Of a DNA stretch of 14,985 nt, positions 7,655 through 14,561 are shown in pieces. Every line of letters starts with the position of its first letter. Positions within the stretch are counted from its first letter, which is position 1. The notes under the pieces are model-generated. The model saw nothing but the letters and a program-made list of their open reading frames with translations. It was not told the DNA's origin and did not search any database. A program made the position numbers and the translations under genes. The stretch comes from CAYMOV01 sp964392085 (GTDB lineage: Bacteria > Oederibacteriota > Muellerivitia > Muellerivitales > Muellerivitaceae), in contig CAYMOV010000060.1 in assembly GCA_964392085.1 (NCBI GenBank), positions 1 to 14,985 on the forward strand. The letters run 5' to 3'.

Positions 7655-7688
7655 AGCGGGGTTTAACGCTTTAAAACCCGCTGTTTTT
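7655..7688 (+). terminator. second, weaker terminator-like hairpin
   Basis: AGCGGGGTTT (7655-7664) pairs with AAAACCCGCT (7673-7682) with one mismatch, around an 8-nt loop, and is followed by GTTTTT. It backs up the terminator immediately before it. The GGGTTT/AAACCC core also makes it partly bidirectional in form. Confidence 0.55.
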
Positions 7689-7720
7689 AAGGGCTTTTGG
7701 CTTTCCTGCCGGTTTTTTTA

Positions 7721-7729
7721 TGTTATAGT
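7721..7729 (+). promoter_or_regulatory. candidate extended -10 promoter for the beta-helix gene
   Basis: TGT-TATAGT (7721-7729) is an extended -10 element (TGn plus 5 of 6 consensus). No good -35 is seen at 17 bp (TTTCCT at 7702-7707 is weak), which is typical of extended -10 promoters. Transcription would start near 7736, about 48 nt before the start codon and just after the ppdK terminators. Confidence 0.5.
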
Positions 7730-7783
7730 GTTCGCCGTTCAAATCGATTTGAGCCGGCCACTCCCATTTCCCGGCGAGGTTCC

Positions 7784-9745
7784 ATGAAAAAATTCGCGAT
7801 GCTCCTGGGCTTCATCTCCGCCGCGGTGTTTTCCACCGCTTCGGCTGAAATCAACATCTCCGGGCAGATCCAAGACGCCCATTGGACCAAGGACCTGTCG
7901 CCTTACAAGGTCCAGGGCCGAGCCGTGATCCCCGAGGGTTCCACCGTGACCGTGGAGCCGGGGGTCCAGGTGCTGTTTGTGGGGCAGTCGGTCCTGGAAG
8001 TCCGGGGTGCCCTTCACGTGGACGGAAATTCGGCGGATCCCGCGCAGTTCAACCTCCTGCAGGGAGGCCTTAACAGCTACCTGCTGGTCAAGGGCGGCGA
8101 ACTTAAGGCCACCAACGCCGTGTTCCTCGGGGGCGTCCTCGCCCTGGAAAACGCCAAGGTCGATGTGCAGGGTTGTGAGGTCGCCAAGGGTAGCGGTCCC
8201 TACCTGTTGGGCGCCACCCAGGCCGTCTTCCGGAACGACAAGATCTATGGGAACGCCAGCGGCGCCACGTTGGACGGCGACGGCGTCCAGGCGGTCTTCG
8301 AATTCGACACCCTGGTCCAAAACACCTATGGCCTCCACCTCAAGAAATATGCCTCCTTAAAATTCGAGAACAACAGCTTGCATGACAACCGCCAATTCCA
8401 GGCCGTGAATGATTCCTCGAAGGCCCCGGCGTTGGGCGACAACTATTGGGGCTCCCTGGATGTTTCCCAGGTCGCGGTCAAGGGAAAGGTGGACCTTGGG
8501 TCCCCCAAGGCGCTGAAGGACATCATCCGGGCCTATGTGAAGACCCAACTACCGAGGATTCCGGCGGGTAAGGTCGCCCAGGTGGCGCGCCAAGCCAAGG
8601 CCGAGCGGGCCGCGGTGAAATCCGACGCGCGGAAGGCCGACGCCCTCCGCAAGAAGATGGCCGACGCCGTACTCCAGGCTGAGAAGAACAAGAAATTGGC
8701 CGAGGCCAAGAAAGCCCGTGAAGAGAAGGCCAAGGCACTCGCCGAGAAGCGGGCCGAGGCCCGCAAGGCCGCCGCGGAAGCCCTGGCCCAGAAGAAAGCC
8801 GACGCCGCGGCGAAACGCAAGGCCGCCGCGGAAGCGCTCGCCCAGAGGAAATCCGACGCCGCAGCCAAACTTAAGGCCGCCGCGGAGGCCGCTGAGCCCG
8901 CGAAGGCTCCTGCGGAAGCCGCGCCCGCCGCCTCAACGGAACTTGAATTGAGTCCCGCGGCCGCGGAACCGACCACCGTCCCGACGATCCCGGCTTCCAC
9001 CCTGGAGGTGCCGGCCGCTCCCTTGATGGAAACCCCATCGCCCGCCGCCGTTGAGACCACCGCCCCGGCGGCCCCGGCTTCCACCTTGGAGGTTCCTACC
9101 GCCCCTTCGATGGAAGCCCCCGCCCCGGCCGCCGCTGAAACCCCCGCTCCCGCCGGGACTCCCGCTCCGGCCGCCACGACTTCGACCCTGGAAGTCCCTG
9201 GGATCCCATCGATGGAAGCGCCAGCCTTGAATGATTCCACTACGGCACCGGCAGAAGCGGCCCCCGCGGCTCCTGCCGCCGATTCAACGGCGAAGCCACC
9301 TGCGGCGACGGTCGTCGCCACCCCGGCCCTGGGCCAAGCGGCTCCATCCATGGAAATCCCCGCTCCTCCCGGCTCGGATGGGGCTTCCGCCCTGGACAAC
9401 TTTAACCCCTCGGACATCCCGGCGCCCCCCGGCGCTCCTGCCGCCTCTTCGGTCCCGGCGGCAACCTCGCCGTCCGCGGATGTCCCGGCTCCGCCGGCCA
9501 ATCCTGAACCGGCTAAAGCCGTCGAGACGCCTTCGGCCCCAGCCGCTCCTGCCTCCACCCCCGCGACGACCGCGCCGGCCGCCGTTCCGCCCGCCATCCC
9601 CTCGGACTTGGCCCCCCCGGCCGGCACCGACGACCTGGGTAAATTGGACCTTCCGCCGATGAACGACAAGGCCGTGTCGGCGCCCAAGGACATGGACCTG
9701 CCGCCGGTGGATGACCTCGGAAAGCTGGACCTCGACCTGAAATAA
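7784..9745 (+). CDS. exported beta-helix protein with helical stalk and Ala/Pro-rich repeat tail
   Basis: The 653-aa product has no recognised name. ATG 7784 follows GAGGT (7776-7780) and opens a signal peptide, MKKFAMLLGFISAAVFSTASA, with likely cleavage after Ala21. Residues about 22-240 read as a right-handed parallel beta-helix of the pectin-lyase/NosD-like type (VIPEGSTVTVEPGVQVLF, regular Gly/Asn/Leu turns, GDNYWGS near the end). Residues about 271-371 are a Lys/Ala/Glu-rich, probably helical TolA-like stalk with two 18-residue repeats. Residues 372-615 are Ala/Pro-rich and carry three STLEVP...P..M repeats (Ser405, Ser433, Ser467). The C-terminus has DDLGKLDL twice (616-623 and 643-650). 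No transmembrane segment follows the signal peptide and no TolA domain III is evident, so a periplasmic or cell-surface location is inferred. Terminators on both sides make it a single-gene unit. The function is unknown; a surface or envelope-spanning adhesin or scaffold is a guess. Confidence 0.85.
   Translation: MKKFAMLLGFISAAVFSTASAEINISGQIQDAHWTKDLSPYKVQGRAVIPEGSTVTVEPGVQVLFVGQSVLEVRGALHVDGNSADPAQFNLLQGGLNSYLLVKGGELKATNAVFLGGVLALENAKVDVQGCEVAKGSGPYLLGATQAVFRNDKIYGNASGATLDGDGVQAVFEFDTLVQNTYGLHLKKYASLKFENNSLHDNRQFQAVNDSSKAPALGDNYWGSLDVSQVAVKGKVDLGSPKALKDIIRAYVKTQLPRIPAGKVAQVARQAKAERAAVKSDARKADALRKKMADAVLQAEKNKKLAEAKKAREEKAKALAEKRAEARKAAAEALAQKKADAAAKRKAAAEALAQRKSDAAAKLKAAAEAAEPAKAPAEAAPAASTELELSPAAAEPTTVPTIPASTLEVPAAPLMETPSPAAVETTAPAAPASTLEVPTAPSMEAPAPAAAETPAPAGTPAPAATTSTLEVPGIPSMEAPALNDSTTAPAEAAPAAPAADSTAKPPAATVVATPALGQAAPSMEIPAPPGSDGASALDNFNPSDIPAPPGAPAASSVPAATSPSADVPAPPANPEPAKAVETPSAPAAPASTPATTAPAAVPPAIPSDLAPPAGTDDLGKLDLPPMNDKAVSAPKDMDLPPVDDLGKLDLDLK
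8765..8890 (+). repeat. 54-bp in-frame tandem repeat
   Basis: Two full 54-bp units (8765-8818 and 8819-8872) and a partial third (8873-8890) encode K-AAAEALAQ-(K/R)K-(A/S)DAAAK-(R/L) within the helical stalk. The units differ mainly at a handful of positions, consistent with fairly recent duplication. An 18-residue period fits a helical, coiled-coil-like segment. Confidence 0.8.
8993..9225 (+). repeat. three degenerate STLEVP repeats in the Ala/Pro-rich tail
   Basis: The repeat (A/T)STLEVP-x-x-P-x-ME-x-P is encoded at about 8993, 9077 and 9179, with spacing of 28 and 34 codons. A shortened fourth copy (APSMEIPAPPG) occurs near 9340. The spacers are Ala/Pro/Glu/Thr-rich. The conserved hydrophobic motif in flexible linker resembles a chain of short binding motifs, which is inference. 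Confidence 0.7.
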
Positions 9746-9776
9746 CCTCGTTAAGCATTGGAGACGTTAAAAACCC

Positions 9777-9813
9777 AACGGCTGGAAGGATCCCCTTCCA
9801 GCCGTTTTTTTTT
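9777..9813 (+). terminator. intrinsic terminator of the beta-helix gene
   Basis: AACGGCTGGAAGG (9777-9789) pairs perfectly with CCTTCCAGCCGTT (9794-9806) around ATCC, and a run of nine T residues covers 9805-9813. It is a strong intrinsic terminator 31 nt after the stop codon. Confidence 0.93.
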
Positions 9814-9878
9814 AAGCGGACCGGGGATTTTGGGGAACGGTCCGTTTAAAATAGGCCCAATCCAACAGGAGCCCCTTC

Positions 9879-10352
9879 ATGCCCAACCAAGCCGCCATCC
9901 TGACCGTCGGGGATAAATACGTGAATGGACAGGCCAAAGACGAATCAGGAGACCTGTTGGCGGGGATCCTGAACAAGCTGGGGTGGGAAATCGCCCAGCG
10001 GGCCATGGTGGGGGACGACGATGCCCAGATCTCGACCCAGATCGTCCAGTGGGTGGATACGGGAGCCGTTGATGCGGTCTTTACCCTGGATGGGGTGGGT
10101 ATTCAACCCAAGGACCGGGCCTCCGAGGCCCTATACCAAGTCTGTGAGAAGTGGATTCCCGGGATTCCCGAGTACGTCCGGGTCAAGCTCTCGGATAAGA
10201 CCCCCGGCATGATCCTCTATCGGGGCCTCTGCGGGGTCCGGGGAAAGACCCTGATCCTGAACCTGCCGGGCACCCCCATCGCCCTCAAGGACACCATGGA
10301 CGCCCTCAAGACCACCATCCGCCTCACCGTGGAACAACTCAAAGGGGCTTAA
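9879..10352 (+). CDS. MogA/MoaB-family molybdopterin-binding domain protein
   Basis: The 157-aa product is a single MoCF-biosynthesis (MogA/MoaB/CinA-N) fold, whose classical members adenylylate molybdopterin during molybdenum cofactor synthesis. Family landmarks are ILTVGDKYVNGQAKDESGDLLAGIL at the N-terminus, a VGDDDAQI block, QPKDRASEAL, MILYRGLCGVRGKTLILNLPGTP, and a C-terminal helix. The Asp of VGDDD and of QPKD match the acidic positions expected of active members. The GGTG signature is replaced by LDGVG, which is unusual. ATG 9879 has AGGAG (9867-9871) at 7-nt spacing. It stands alone between the upstream terminator and a non-coding region, with no other molybdenum genes nearby, so it may have a different substrate from MogA. 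The family assignment is secure; the function is not. Confidence 0.88.
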   Translation: MPNQAAILTVGDKYVNGQAKDESGDLLAGILNKLGWEIAQRAMVGDDDAQISTQIVQWVDTGAVDAVFTLDGVGIQPKDRASEALYQVCEKWIPGIPEYVRVKLSDKTPGMILYRGLCGVRGKTLILNLPGTPIALKDTMDALKTTIRLTVEQLKGA

Positions 10353-10385
10353 AAGAAATCATAAGTTATCATTTTTAGTTTTAGC

Positions 10386-10604
10386 CGGATGATGAAAAAT
10401 CGACCTGAAGAGACTTTTTCGTGTCGTACTCGCGAATCATCCGCCCAAAAACCGGTGAATTTACAGGGATTCGCTCGAACCACGTGGCTGCAGACTGCCT
10501 CACGAAAACAAGTTTTCGTTTGGGGCCTTCTGGCGGCTAGCCGCCTGACGGCAGGAAGCGAATAAATTCCGCGCCCGGTTCGTGTCGGAATCGGTTGAAC
10601 CGAT
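10386..10604. ncRNA. candidate structured RNA or stem-dense element, unidentified
   Basis: No ORF is seen between 10353 and 10706. The segment is unusually rich in perfect stems: CGGATGAT/ATCATCCG (10386-10393/10436-10443) enclosing GAAAAA/TTTTTC (10394-10399/10415-10420). CGAACC/GGTTCG (10476-10481/10577-10582), extended by GATTC/GAATC (10468-10472/10588-10592), closes a domain holding ACGAAAAC/GTTTTCGT (10502-10509/10512-10519), a 14-bp palindrome GGCGGCTAGCCGCC (10532-10545) and GCCTTCTG/CAGGAAGC (10525-10532/10552-10559, one mismatch). GCGAATC/GATTCGC (10432-10438/10468-10474) is a competing stem. No landmark of tmRNA, SRP, RNase P or tRNA is recognised. The strand is unknown. A decayed mobile element is an alternative. 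Confidence 0.3.
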
Positions 10605-10677
10605 CATCTCAATGCAACCTTAAGGCTGGGTTTTGGATTTTATAACTCACGACTAAGGGCTAATATATAAAATTCGT
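10605..10677. other. A/T-rich non-coding segment before the PBP terminator
   Basis: This stretch is markedly more A/T-rich than its surroundings, with TATAAC- and TAATATATAAAAT-like sequences that could act as promoter elements on either strand. No gene or well-spaced -35/-10 pair is convincing. Confidence 0.3.
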
Positions 10678-10703
10678 CCAGGCGCGGCGTAGGCCGCGCC
10701 TGG
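10678..10703 (-). terminator. terminator hairpin after the PBP1A gene
   Basis: CCAGGCGCGGC (10678-10688) pairs perfectly over 11 bp with GCCGCGCCTGG (10693-10703) around GTAG, starting 3 nt past the PBP stop codon on the minus strand. The minus-strand sequence after it is ACGAATTTTATA, so the T-run is short and displaced. It is probably a moderate terminator. Confidence 0.6.
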
Positions 10704-10706
10704 CCA

Positions 10707-12887
10707 TTAAAAGCCCGCGTCCTGGTAGTTCTGCTCCGCGTTGGTTTGGGGCACCGGCGTGGGCTCCACCGTGGTGATCACCGTCACGCCGTTCGTCACG
10801 GTGGATACCGCCACCGGGGGGGCGGCTTCCATCTCGAGCAGGTCCCCGCCCGTTCCGGTCGAGGCGGCGCCCACCTGGCTCGCGTCGGTGGAGACGGCCC
10901 CATGCAGGGTGCAGACTTTCGTGGGGGCCGTGCCCTTCTTGAACAGCTCCACCCGGATCCTTGGGCAACGGGGACCGGCCACCAGCCCCGTCTCCATGCA
11001 GATCTTCTTCGATTCGATGTCCTCGGGTTCGGTGAAATCCTTCACTTGGGAGCCTTGGGTGGCGGTCTTCATGAACTCCTCCCAGATCGGGGCCGCCGTA
11101 CTGCCGCCGGTCTGGTGTCCCCCCAGGCTCTGCCTCTCATCGTAACCCACCCAAACGCCGCAGATCAGGTCGGGCGTATAGCCGATGAACCAGGCGTCGA
11201 TGTTGTTGTTGGAAGTGCCCGTTTTACCCGCGGCGGGCCGGGTGAAGCCGAGTCGCCGCACGATCCGCGCGGTCCCCTGGTCGATGACGTCCTTCAGGGT
11301 ATGCGTGACCAGATACGCCGTCTGGGGGTCGAGCACCTCCTGGGCCACGGGGGAATTATTCTCGAGGATGCGGCCTGAACCGTCCTTGACCGAGAGGATC
11401 GAGAAGGGCTCCACGCGGATCCCCTGGTTCGCGAAGACGTCGAAGGCGTCCACCATCTCAATCAGCGTGCATTCGGAGGTGCCCAAGCCGAGGGAAAGGT
11501 TGGGCGTGATCTTGGTGGAGATCCCCAGGCGCCTCGCCAGGTTCACCACCGGTTGGATCCCGACCTTCTCCAAAAGCTTGAGGGTGACCATGTTGATGGA
11601 GAACATCAGGGCCGTATGGAGGGTGGTGGGGCCCCGGAACTTGCCGGTGTAGTTGGCGGGACGCCATTCCTTCCCCGTGGAGGGATCGTTGTAGACCGCG
11701 GGACTATCGAGGAAAACGTCCGCGAAGGTGAAGCCGTTCTCGAGGGCCGCGGCGTAAACGATGGGCTTGAAGGAGGACCCCGGCTGGCGTTCGGCTTGGA
11801 CGGACCGGTTGAACACGGACTCCCGGAAGTCCCGTCCGCCGATCATGGCCCGGATGGCCCCGGTCTTGACGTCCAACGCGAGGAGGGCGCCTTGGATGGG
11901 TTGTTGATTGGGCAATCCGCCCGTGCGGCTGCGCCGCGCCACGTTCTCGGCGTCGGCCAGGCCCCGGGAGAGGGCCTTCTGGGCGGCTTCCTCCACCGAC
12001 AGGTCCAGGGTGGTGTAAACCGACAAACCTCCCTTGTAGACCATGTGGGTGCCGTACTTGGCCTCCAATTGCTGGCGGACATATTCCACGAAGTAGGGGG
12101 CGGTCTGCACCTCGATCTTCTTCAGCTCAAGGGGGGCGTTCTTGGTCTCAGAGGCTTCCTGCTGGGAGATAAAACCCTCCTCCGCCATGTTGGAGAGGAC
12201 CTTATTGCGGCGTTGAAGGGCGTCCAGGGGGTTCTTATAGGGATCGTAGTTCGTCGGGGCCTTCGGCAACCCGGCCAACATGGCGCTTTCGTCCAGGGAG
12301 AGTTCCTCGGCGTGCTTGCCGAAATAGGTCCGGGCCGCGGACTCGACGCCGTAGGCGCCATGGCCGAAATAGATCTGGTTGAGGTACATCTCGAGGATCT
12401 GCTTCTTCGAGAAGTTCCTCTCGATCTGGAGCGCCAAAAGGGCCTCGCGGACCTTCCGGGAGAGGGTCTGCTCTCGGGTGAGGAACAGGTTTCGGGCCAA
12501 TTGCTGGGTGATGGTGGAGCCGCCCTCCACCACGTGGCCGGCGCGGACGTTGACGAAGAAGGCCCGGGCGATGCCGAAAAGGTCGATGCCCCAATGCTTG
12601 TAGAAGCGGATGTCCTCGGTGGCCAGGACCGCGTCCTGGAGGCCCTGGGGGACCTTGGAGAGGGAAATCAAGGTGCGCTGTTCGAGCCACAACTGGCTGA
12701 TGAGCTGACCATTGACGTCGAAGACCTTCGTGGCTTGGGGAGGGTCGTTAAAGGCCTCAAGGTCGGGAAGCTCCCGCAGGTAGGCGTAGAGGACCCCCAG
12801 GACGGCCCCGCAAGCGAGGAAAAAGGCCAAGAACAGCATCTTGATCCAGGTGGGGCCCTTTCGGGTGGGCTTTGGGGAAACAGGCAT
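10707..12887 (-). CDS. bifunctional penicillin-binding protein 1A (class A PBP)
   Basis: This 726-aa protein is an inner-membrane peptidoglycan polymerase and crosslinker. A short basic cytoplasmic tail and one membrane anchor (about residues 15-37) precede the GT51 glycosyltransferase domain. That domain has ATEDIRFYKHWG (catalytic Glu91) and EGGSTITQQLARNLFL (from Glu121). The transpeptidase domain has SxxK at Ser371-Lys374 (PGSSFKP), SxN at Ser430-Asn432 (SIN) and KTG at Lys555 (AGKTGTSNN). A Cys-containing segment (C630, C641, C659) and a low-complexity Ala/Thr/Val tail close the protein. The start at 12887 is preceded on the minus strand by GAGGA at 9-nt spacing. It is transcribed divergently from tyrS. 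The gene would be called mrcA or ponA in other species. Confidence 0.96.
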   Translation of the reverse strand: MPVSPKPTRKGPTWIKMLFLAFFLACGAVLGVLYAYLRELPDLEAFNDPPQATKVFDVNGQLISQLWLEQRTLISLSKVPQGLQDAVLATEDIRFYKHWGIDLFGIARAFFVNVRAGHVVEGGSTITQQLARNLFLTREQTLSRKVREALLALQIERNFSKKQILEMYLNQIYFGHGAYGVESAARTYFGKHAEELSLDESAMLAGLPKAPTNYDPYKNPLDALQRRNKVLSNMAEEGFISQQEASETKNAPLELKKIEVQTAPYFVEYVRQQLEAKYGTHMVYKGGLSVYTTLDLSVEEAAQKALSRGLADAENVARRSRTGGLPNQQPIQGALLALDVKTGAIRAMIGGRDFRESVFNRSVQAERQPGSSFKPIVYAAALENGFTFADVFLDSPAVYNDPSTGKEWRPANYTGKFRGPTTLHTALMFSINMVTLKLLEKVGIQPVVNLARRLGISTKITPNLSLGLGTSECTLIEMVDAFDVFANQGIRVEPFSILSVKDGSGRILENNSPVAQEVLDPQTAYLVTHTLKDVIDQGTARIVRRLGFTRPAAGKTGTSNNNIDAWFIGYTPDLICGVWVGYDERQSLGGHQTGGSTAAPIWEEFMKTATQGSQVKDFTEPEDIESKKICMETGLVAGPRCPRIRVELFKKGTAPTKVCTLHGAVSTDASQVGAASTGTGGDLLEMEAAPPVAVSTVTNGVTVITTVEPTPVPQTNAEQNYQDAGF

Positions 12888-12925
12888 GTGGTTGAGTCCT
12901 CGGGTCGTTGGGATAGGCGGGAGGC

Positions 12926-12931
12926 ATTATA
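12926..12931 (-). promoter_or_regulatory. candidate -10 element of the PBP1A promoter
   Basis: On the minus strand this reads TATAAT, a perfect -10 hexamer, 38 nt before the PBP start codon. No good -35 is found 16-18 bp upstream of it. Transcription would begin near 12919, leaving a leader of about 32 nt. It lies back to back with the tyrS promoter. Confidence 0.5.
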
Positions 12932-12974
12932 TAGGAAAGGAGCCGGGGACTCCCCCCGGTTTTTGGGTTCGGGC

Positions 12975-13003
12975 TTGGCCGAAAAGCCCAACCCGGGTAT
13001 CCT
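12975..13003 (+). promoter_or_regulatory. candidate promoter of tyrS giving a leaderless or near-leaderless mRNA
   Basis: TTGGCC (12975-12980) and TATCCT (12998-13003) are exactly 17 bp apart, each matching 4 of 6 consensus positions. The -10 ends only 8 nt before the ATG, so transcription would begin about 0-3 nt upstream of the start codon. No Shine-Dalgarno sequence precedes the ATG (CCTAGCGCACC), which agrees with leaderless initiation. Confidence 0.5.
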
Positions 13004-13011
13004 AGCGCACC

Positions 13012-14250
13012 ATGAAATTCACAAAAACCCCCGAAGAACAGATGGAAATCCTGCTGGAAGGCGCCGCGGAGGTGATCTCCCGGCAGGAATTGCTGGCGAA
13101 ACTCCAATTGGCCCAGAAGGAAAACCGACCCCTCCGGGTGAAGCTGGGGATGGATCCCACGGCGCCGGACATCCACCTGGGCCATACGGTGGTCCTGTGC
13201 AAATTGCGCCAGTTCCAGGACCTGGGCCACAAGGTCCAATTCCTGATCGGCGATTTCACCGCCCAAATCGGGGACCCGACCGGCAAGTCGGTCACCCGCC
13301 CCCCGCTCTCCCCCAGCCAGGTTGAGGACAACGCCAAGACCTACCTGGACCAGGTCTTCAAGGTGCTGGACCAAGACCCGGATCGGATCGAGATCCGCCG
13401 AAACAGCGAATGGTGCGGTCCCATGTCCTTCGCGGACGTCATCCGCTTGGCGTCGAAATACACCGTGGCCCGGGTCCTGGAGCGGGATGATTTCACCAAC
13501 CGGCTGAAGGAGGGGAAGCCCATCAGCCTCCATGAGCTGCTCTATCCCCTGATCCAGGGCTATGATTCGGTCATGCTCCAAAGCGACGTGGAAATGTGCG
13601 GGACGGACCAGAAATTCAACTGCCTGGTGGGCCGGGCGCTCCAATTGGAGGCGGGCCAGGCCCCCGAGGTCATCCTGGCCATGCCCATCCTGGAGGGCCT
13701 GGACGGGGTCAAAAAGATGTCGAAAAGCCTGGGGAATTACGTGGGGGTCACCGAAAACCCGAACGAAATGTTCGCGAAGATCCTCAGCGTTTCCGACGAG
13801 CTGATGTGGAAATATTATGAGCTCCTCTCAGGCCTTCCCGCCGCCGATAAATTGAACAGAAAAGAACAGGTATCCTCCGGCGCCTACCATCCCAAACGGG
13901 CGAAGACCGACCTGGCCCTCGAGATCACCCGGCGTTTCCACGGGGAGGCGGCCGCGATCGAGGCCGCGAAATATTTCGAGAGTCGTCGCCAGTTCAGCGC
14001 GGACGTGGATTACAAAAAGGCGGAAGTGCCGGCCGGAAGCCATAAGGCCGCGGATTTCCTCGTTTTGGTCGGGGCCACCAAGTCCAAAAGTGACGCTAAA
14101 AGGTTGTTGGAACAAGGGGCGGTTCAATGGGGAATCGAGCCTGGGGAACCCCAAAAGGTGGGGGGGCTTGGGGCCATCTTTCAACTAGGGGTAGGGGAGT
14201 CCGGTCTCTTGCGTTGTGGCAAGTTGTTTCTAAGGGTTTTTGGCAAGTAA
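13012..14250 (+). CDS. tyrS: tyrosine--tRNA ligase
   Basis: TyrS is a class I aminoacyl-tRNA synthetase that charges tRNA-Tyr in the cytoplasm. The 412-aa protein has the HIGH-type motif as HLGH (residues 55-58, within DPTAPDIHLGHTV), FLIGDFTAQIGDPTGKS after it, and KMSKS at 235-239 (GVKKMSKSLGNYVG). The C-terminal part holds an S4-type RNA-binding domain (DFLVLVGATKSKSDAKRLLEQGAVQWG). The pattern follows the TyrS branch with HLGH and KMSKS and a total near 400-420 aa. ATG 13012 is the start because homology begins just after it, although no Shine-Dalgarno sequence is present. The gene is divergent from PBP1A and ends before a terminator that separates it from the rRNA operon. Confidence 0.97.
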   Translation: MKFTKTPEEQMEILLEGAAEVISRQELLAKLQLAQKENRPLRVKLGMDPTAPDIHLGHTVVLCKLRQFQDLGHKVQFLIGDFTAQIGDPTGKSVTRPPLSPSQVEDNAKTYLDQVFKVLDQDPDRIEIRRNSEWCGPMSFADVIRLASKYTVARVLERDDFTNRLKEGKPISLHELLYPLIQGYDSVMLQSDVEMCGTDQKFNCLVGRALQLEAGQAPEVILAMPILEGLDGVKKMSKSLGNYVGVTENPNEMFAKILSVSDELMWKYYELLSGLPAADKLNRKEQVSSGAYHPKRAKTDLALEITRRFHGEAAAIEAAKYFESRRQFSADVDYKKAEVPAGSHKAADFLVLVGATKSKSDAKRLLEQGAVQWGIEPGEPQKVGGLGAIFQLGVGESGLLRCGKLFLRVFGK

Positions 14251-14265
14251 AATACGAGGCAAAAT

Positions 14266-14300
14266 TAGGCCAAAAAAGGCACATCGGCCTATTTTTATTT
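14266..14300 (+). terminator. intrinsic terminator of tyrS
   Basis: TAGGCC (14266-14271) pairs with GGCCTA (14286-14291) around a 14-nt loop, and TTTTTATTT follows immediately. The stem is short but the T-run is good. Its A/T-rich downstream side also lies directly before the rRNA promoter -35. Confidence 0.65.
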
Positions 14301-14309
14301 AAGAAAAGC

Positions 14310-14338
14310 TTGACGGTTTCGACTGTCTCAAGTATAAC
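14310..14338 (+). promoter_or_regulatory. rRNA operon promoter
   Basis: TTGACG (14310-14315) and TATAAC (14333-14338) have exactly 17 bp between them, each 5 of 6 consensus. The A/T-rich stretch ATTTTTATTTAAGAAAA just upstream could serve as an UP element. Transcription would start near 14345, giving a leader of about 317 nt before 16S. This is the strongest promoter match in the window. Confidence 0.75.
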
Positions 14339-14403
14339 AACGCTCCCCTCACTGAGGGACGCCTCTCCCAACCGGCAGTTCCCGGTTGTTTCGGGAAGTG
14401 CGG

Positions 14404-14412
14404 TTCTTTGAA
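14404..14412 (+). promoter_or_regulatory. boxA-like antitermination site, copy 1
   Basis: TTCTTTGAA resembles the rRNA boxA core (TGCTCTTTA in E. coli), where NusB/NusE (S10) bind to prevent Rho-dependent termination. It follows a boxB-like hairpin. Confidence 0.5.
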
Positions 14413-14550
14413 GCAGTAAAAATACCCAATCGACTCCAAGTAGTTCGATTGCGACGCGATTCGCGCCGCCGGGAAAAGTCGTCCCGGATGCGGGAACCGC
14501 GCCGATGTTTGGCGTGAGGTAGCGGGCCGAATCGGCCCAGCCTTGCCGGG

Positions 14551-14561
14551 TCTTTGAAAAC
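14551..14561 (+). promoter_or_regulatory. boxA-like antitermination site, copy 2
   Basis: TCTTTGAAAAC repeats the TCTTTGAA core of the upstream copy, about 145 nt later. TCTTTGAAAACT-type sequences upstream of 16S are common in bacterial rRNA operons. It follows a GGGCC...GGCCC hairpin (14524-14538). Confidence 0.6.

Noticed and set aside
8765..8890. CRISPR-like array
   Set aside because: The repeats are contiguous 54-bp in-frame units inside a coding gene, with no unique spacers.
8533..9693. 386-codon minus-strand Ala/Gly-rich frame in the beta-helix gene
   Set aside because: It is the complement of the Ala/Pro/Lys-rich tail; no start context or motif supports it.
10353..10706. tRNA or tmRNA gene
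   Set aside because: No T-loop GTTCGANTC with matching acceptor stem, no CCA end and no tag-peptide frame were found.
11553..13325. 590-codon + strand frame across PBP1A and into tyrS
   Set aside because: It is antisense to a PBP with all catalytic motifs, overlaps the tyrS start and resembles no family.
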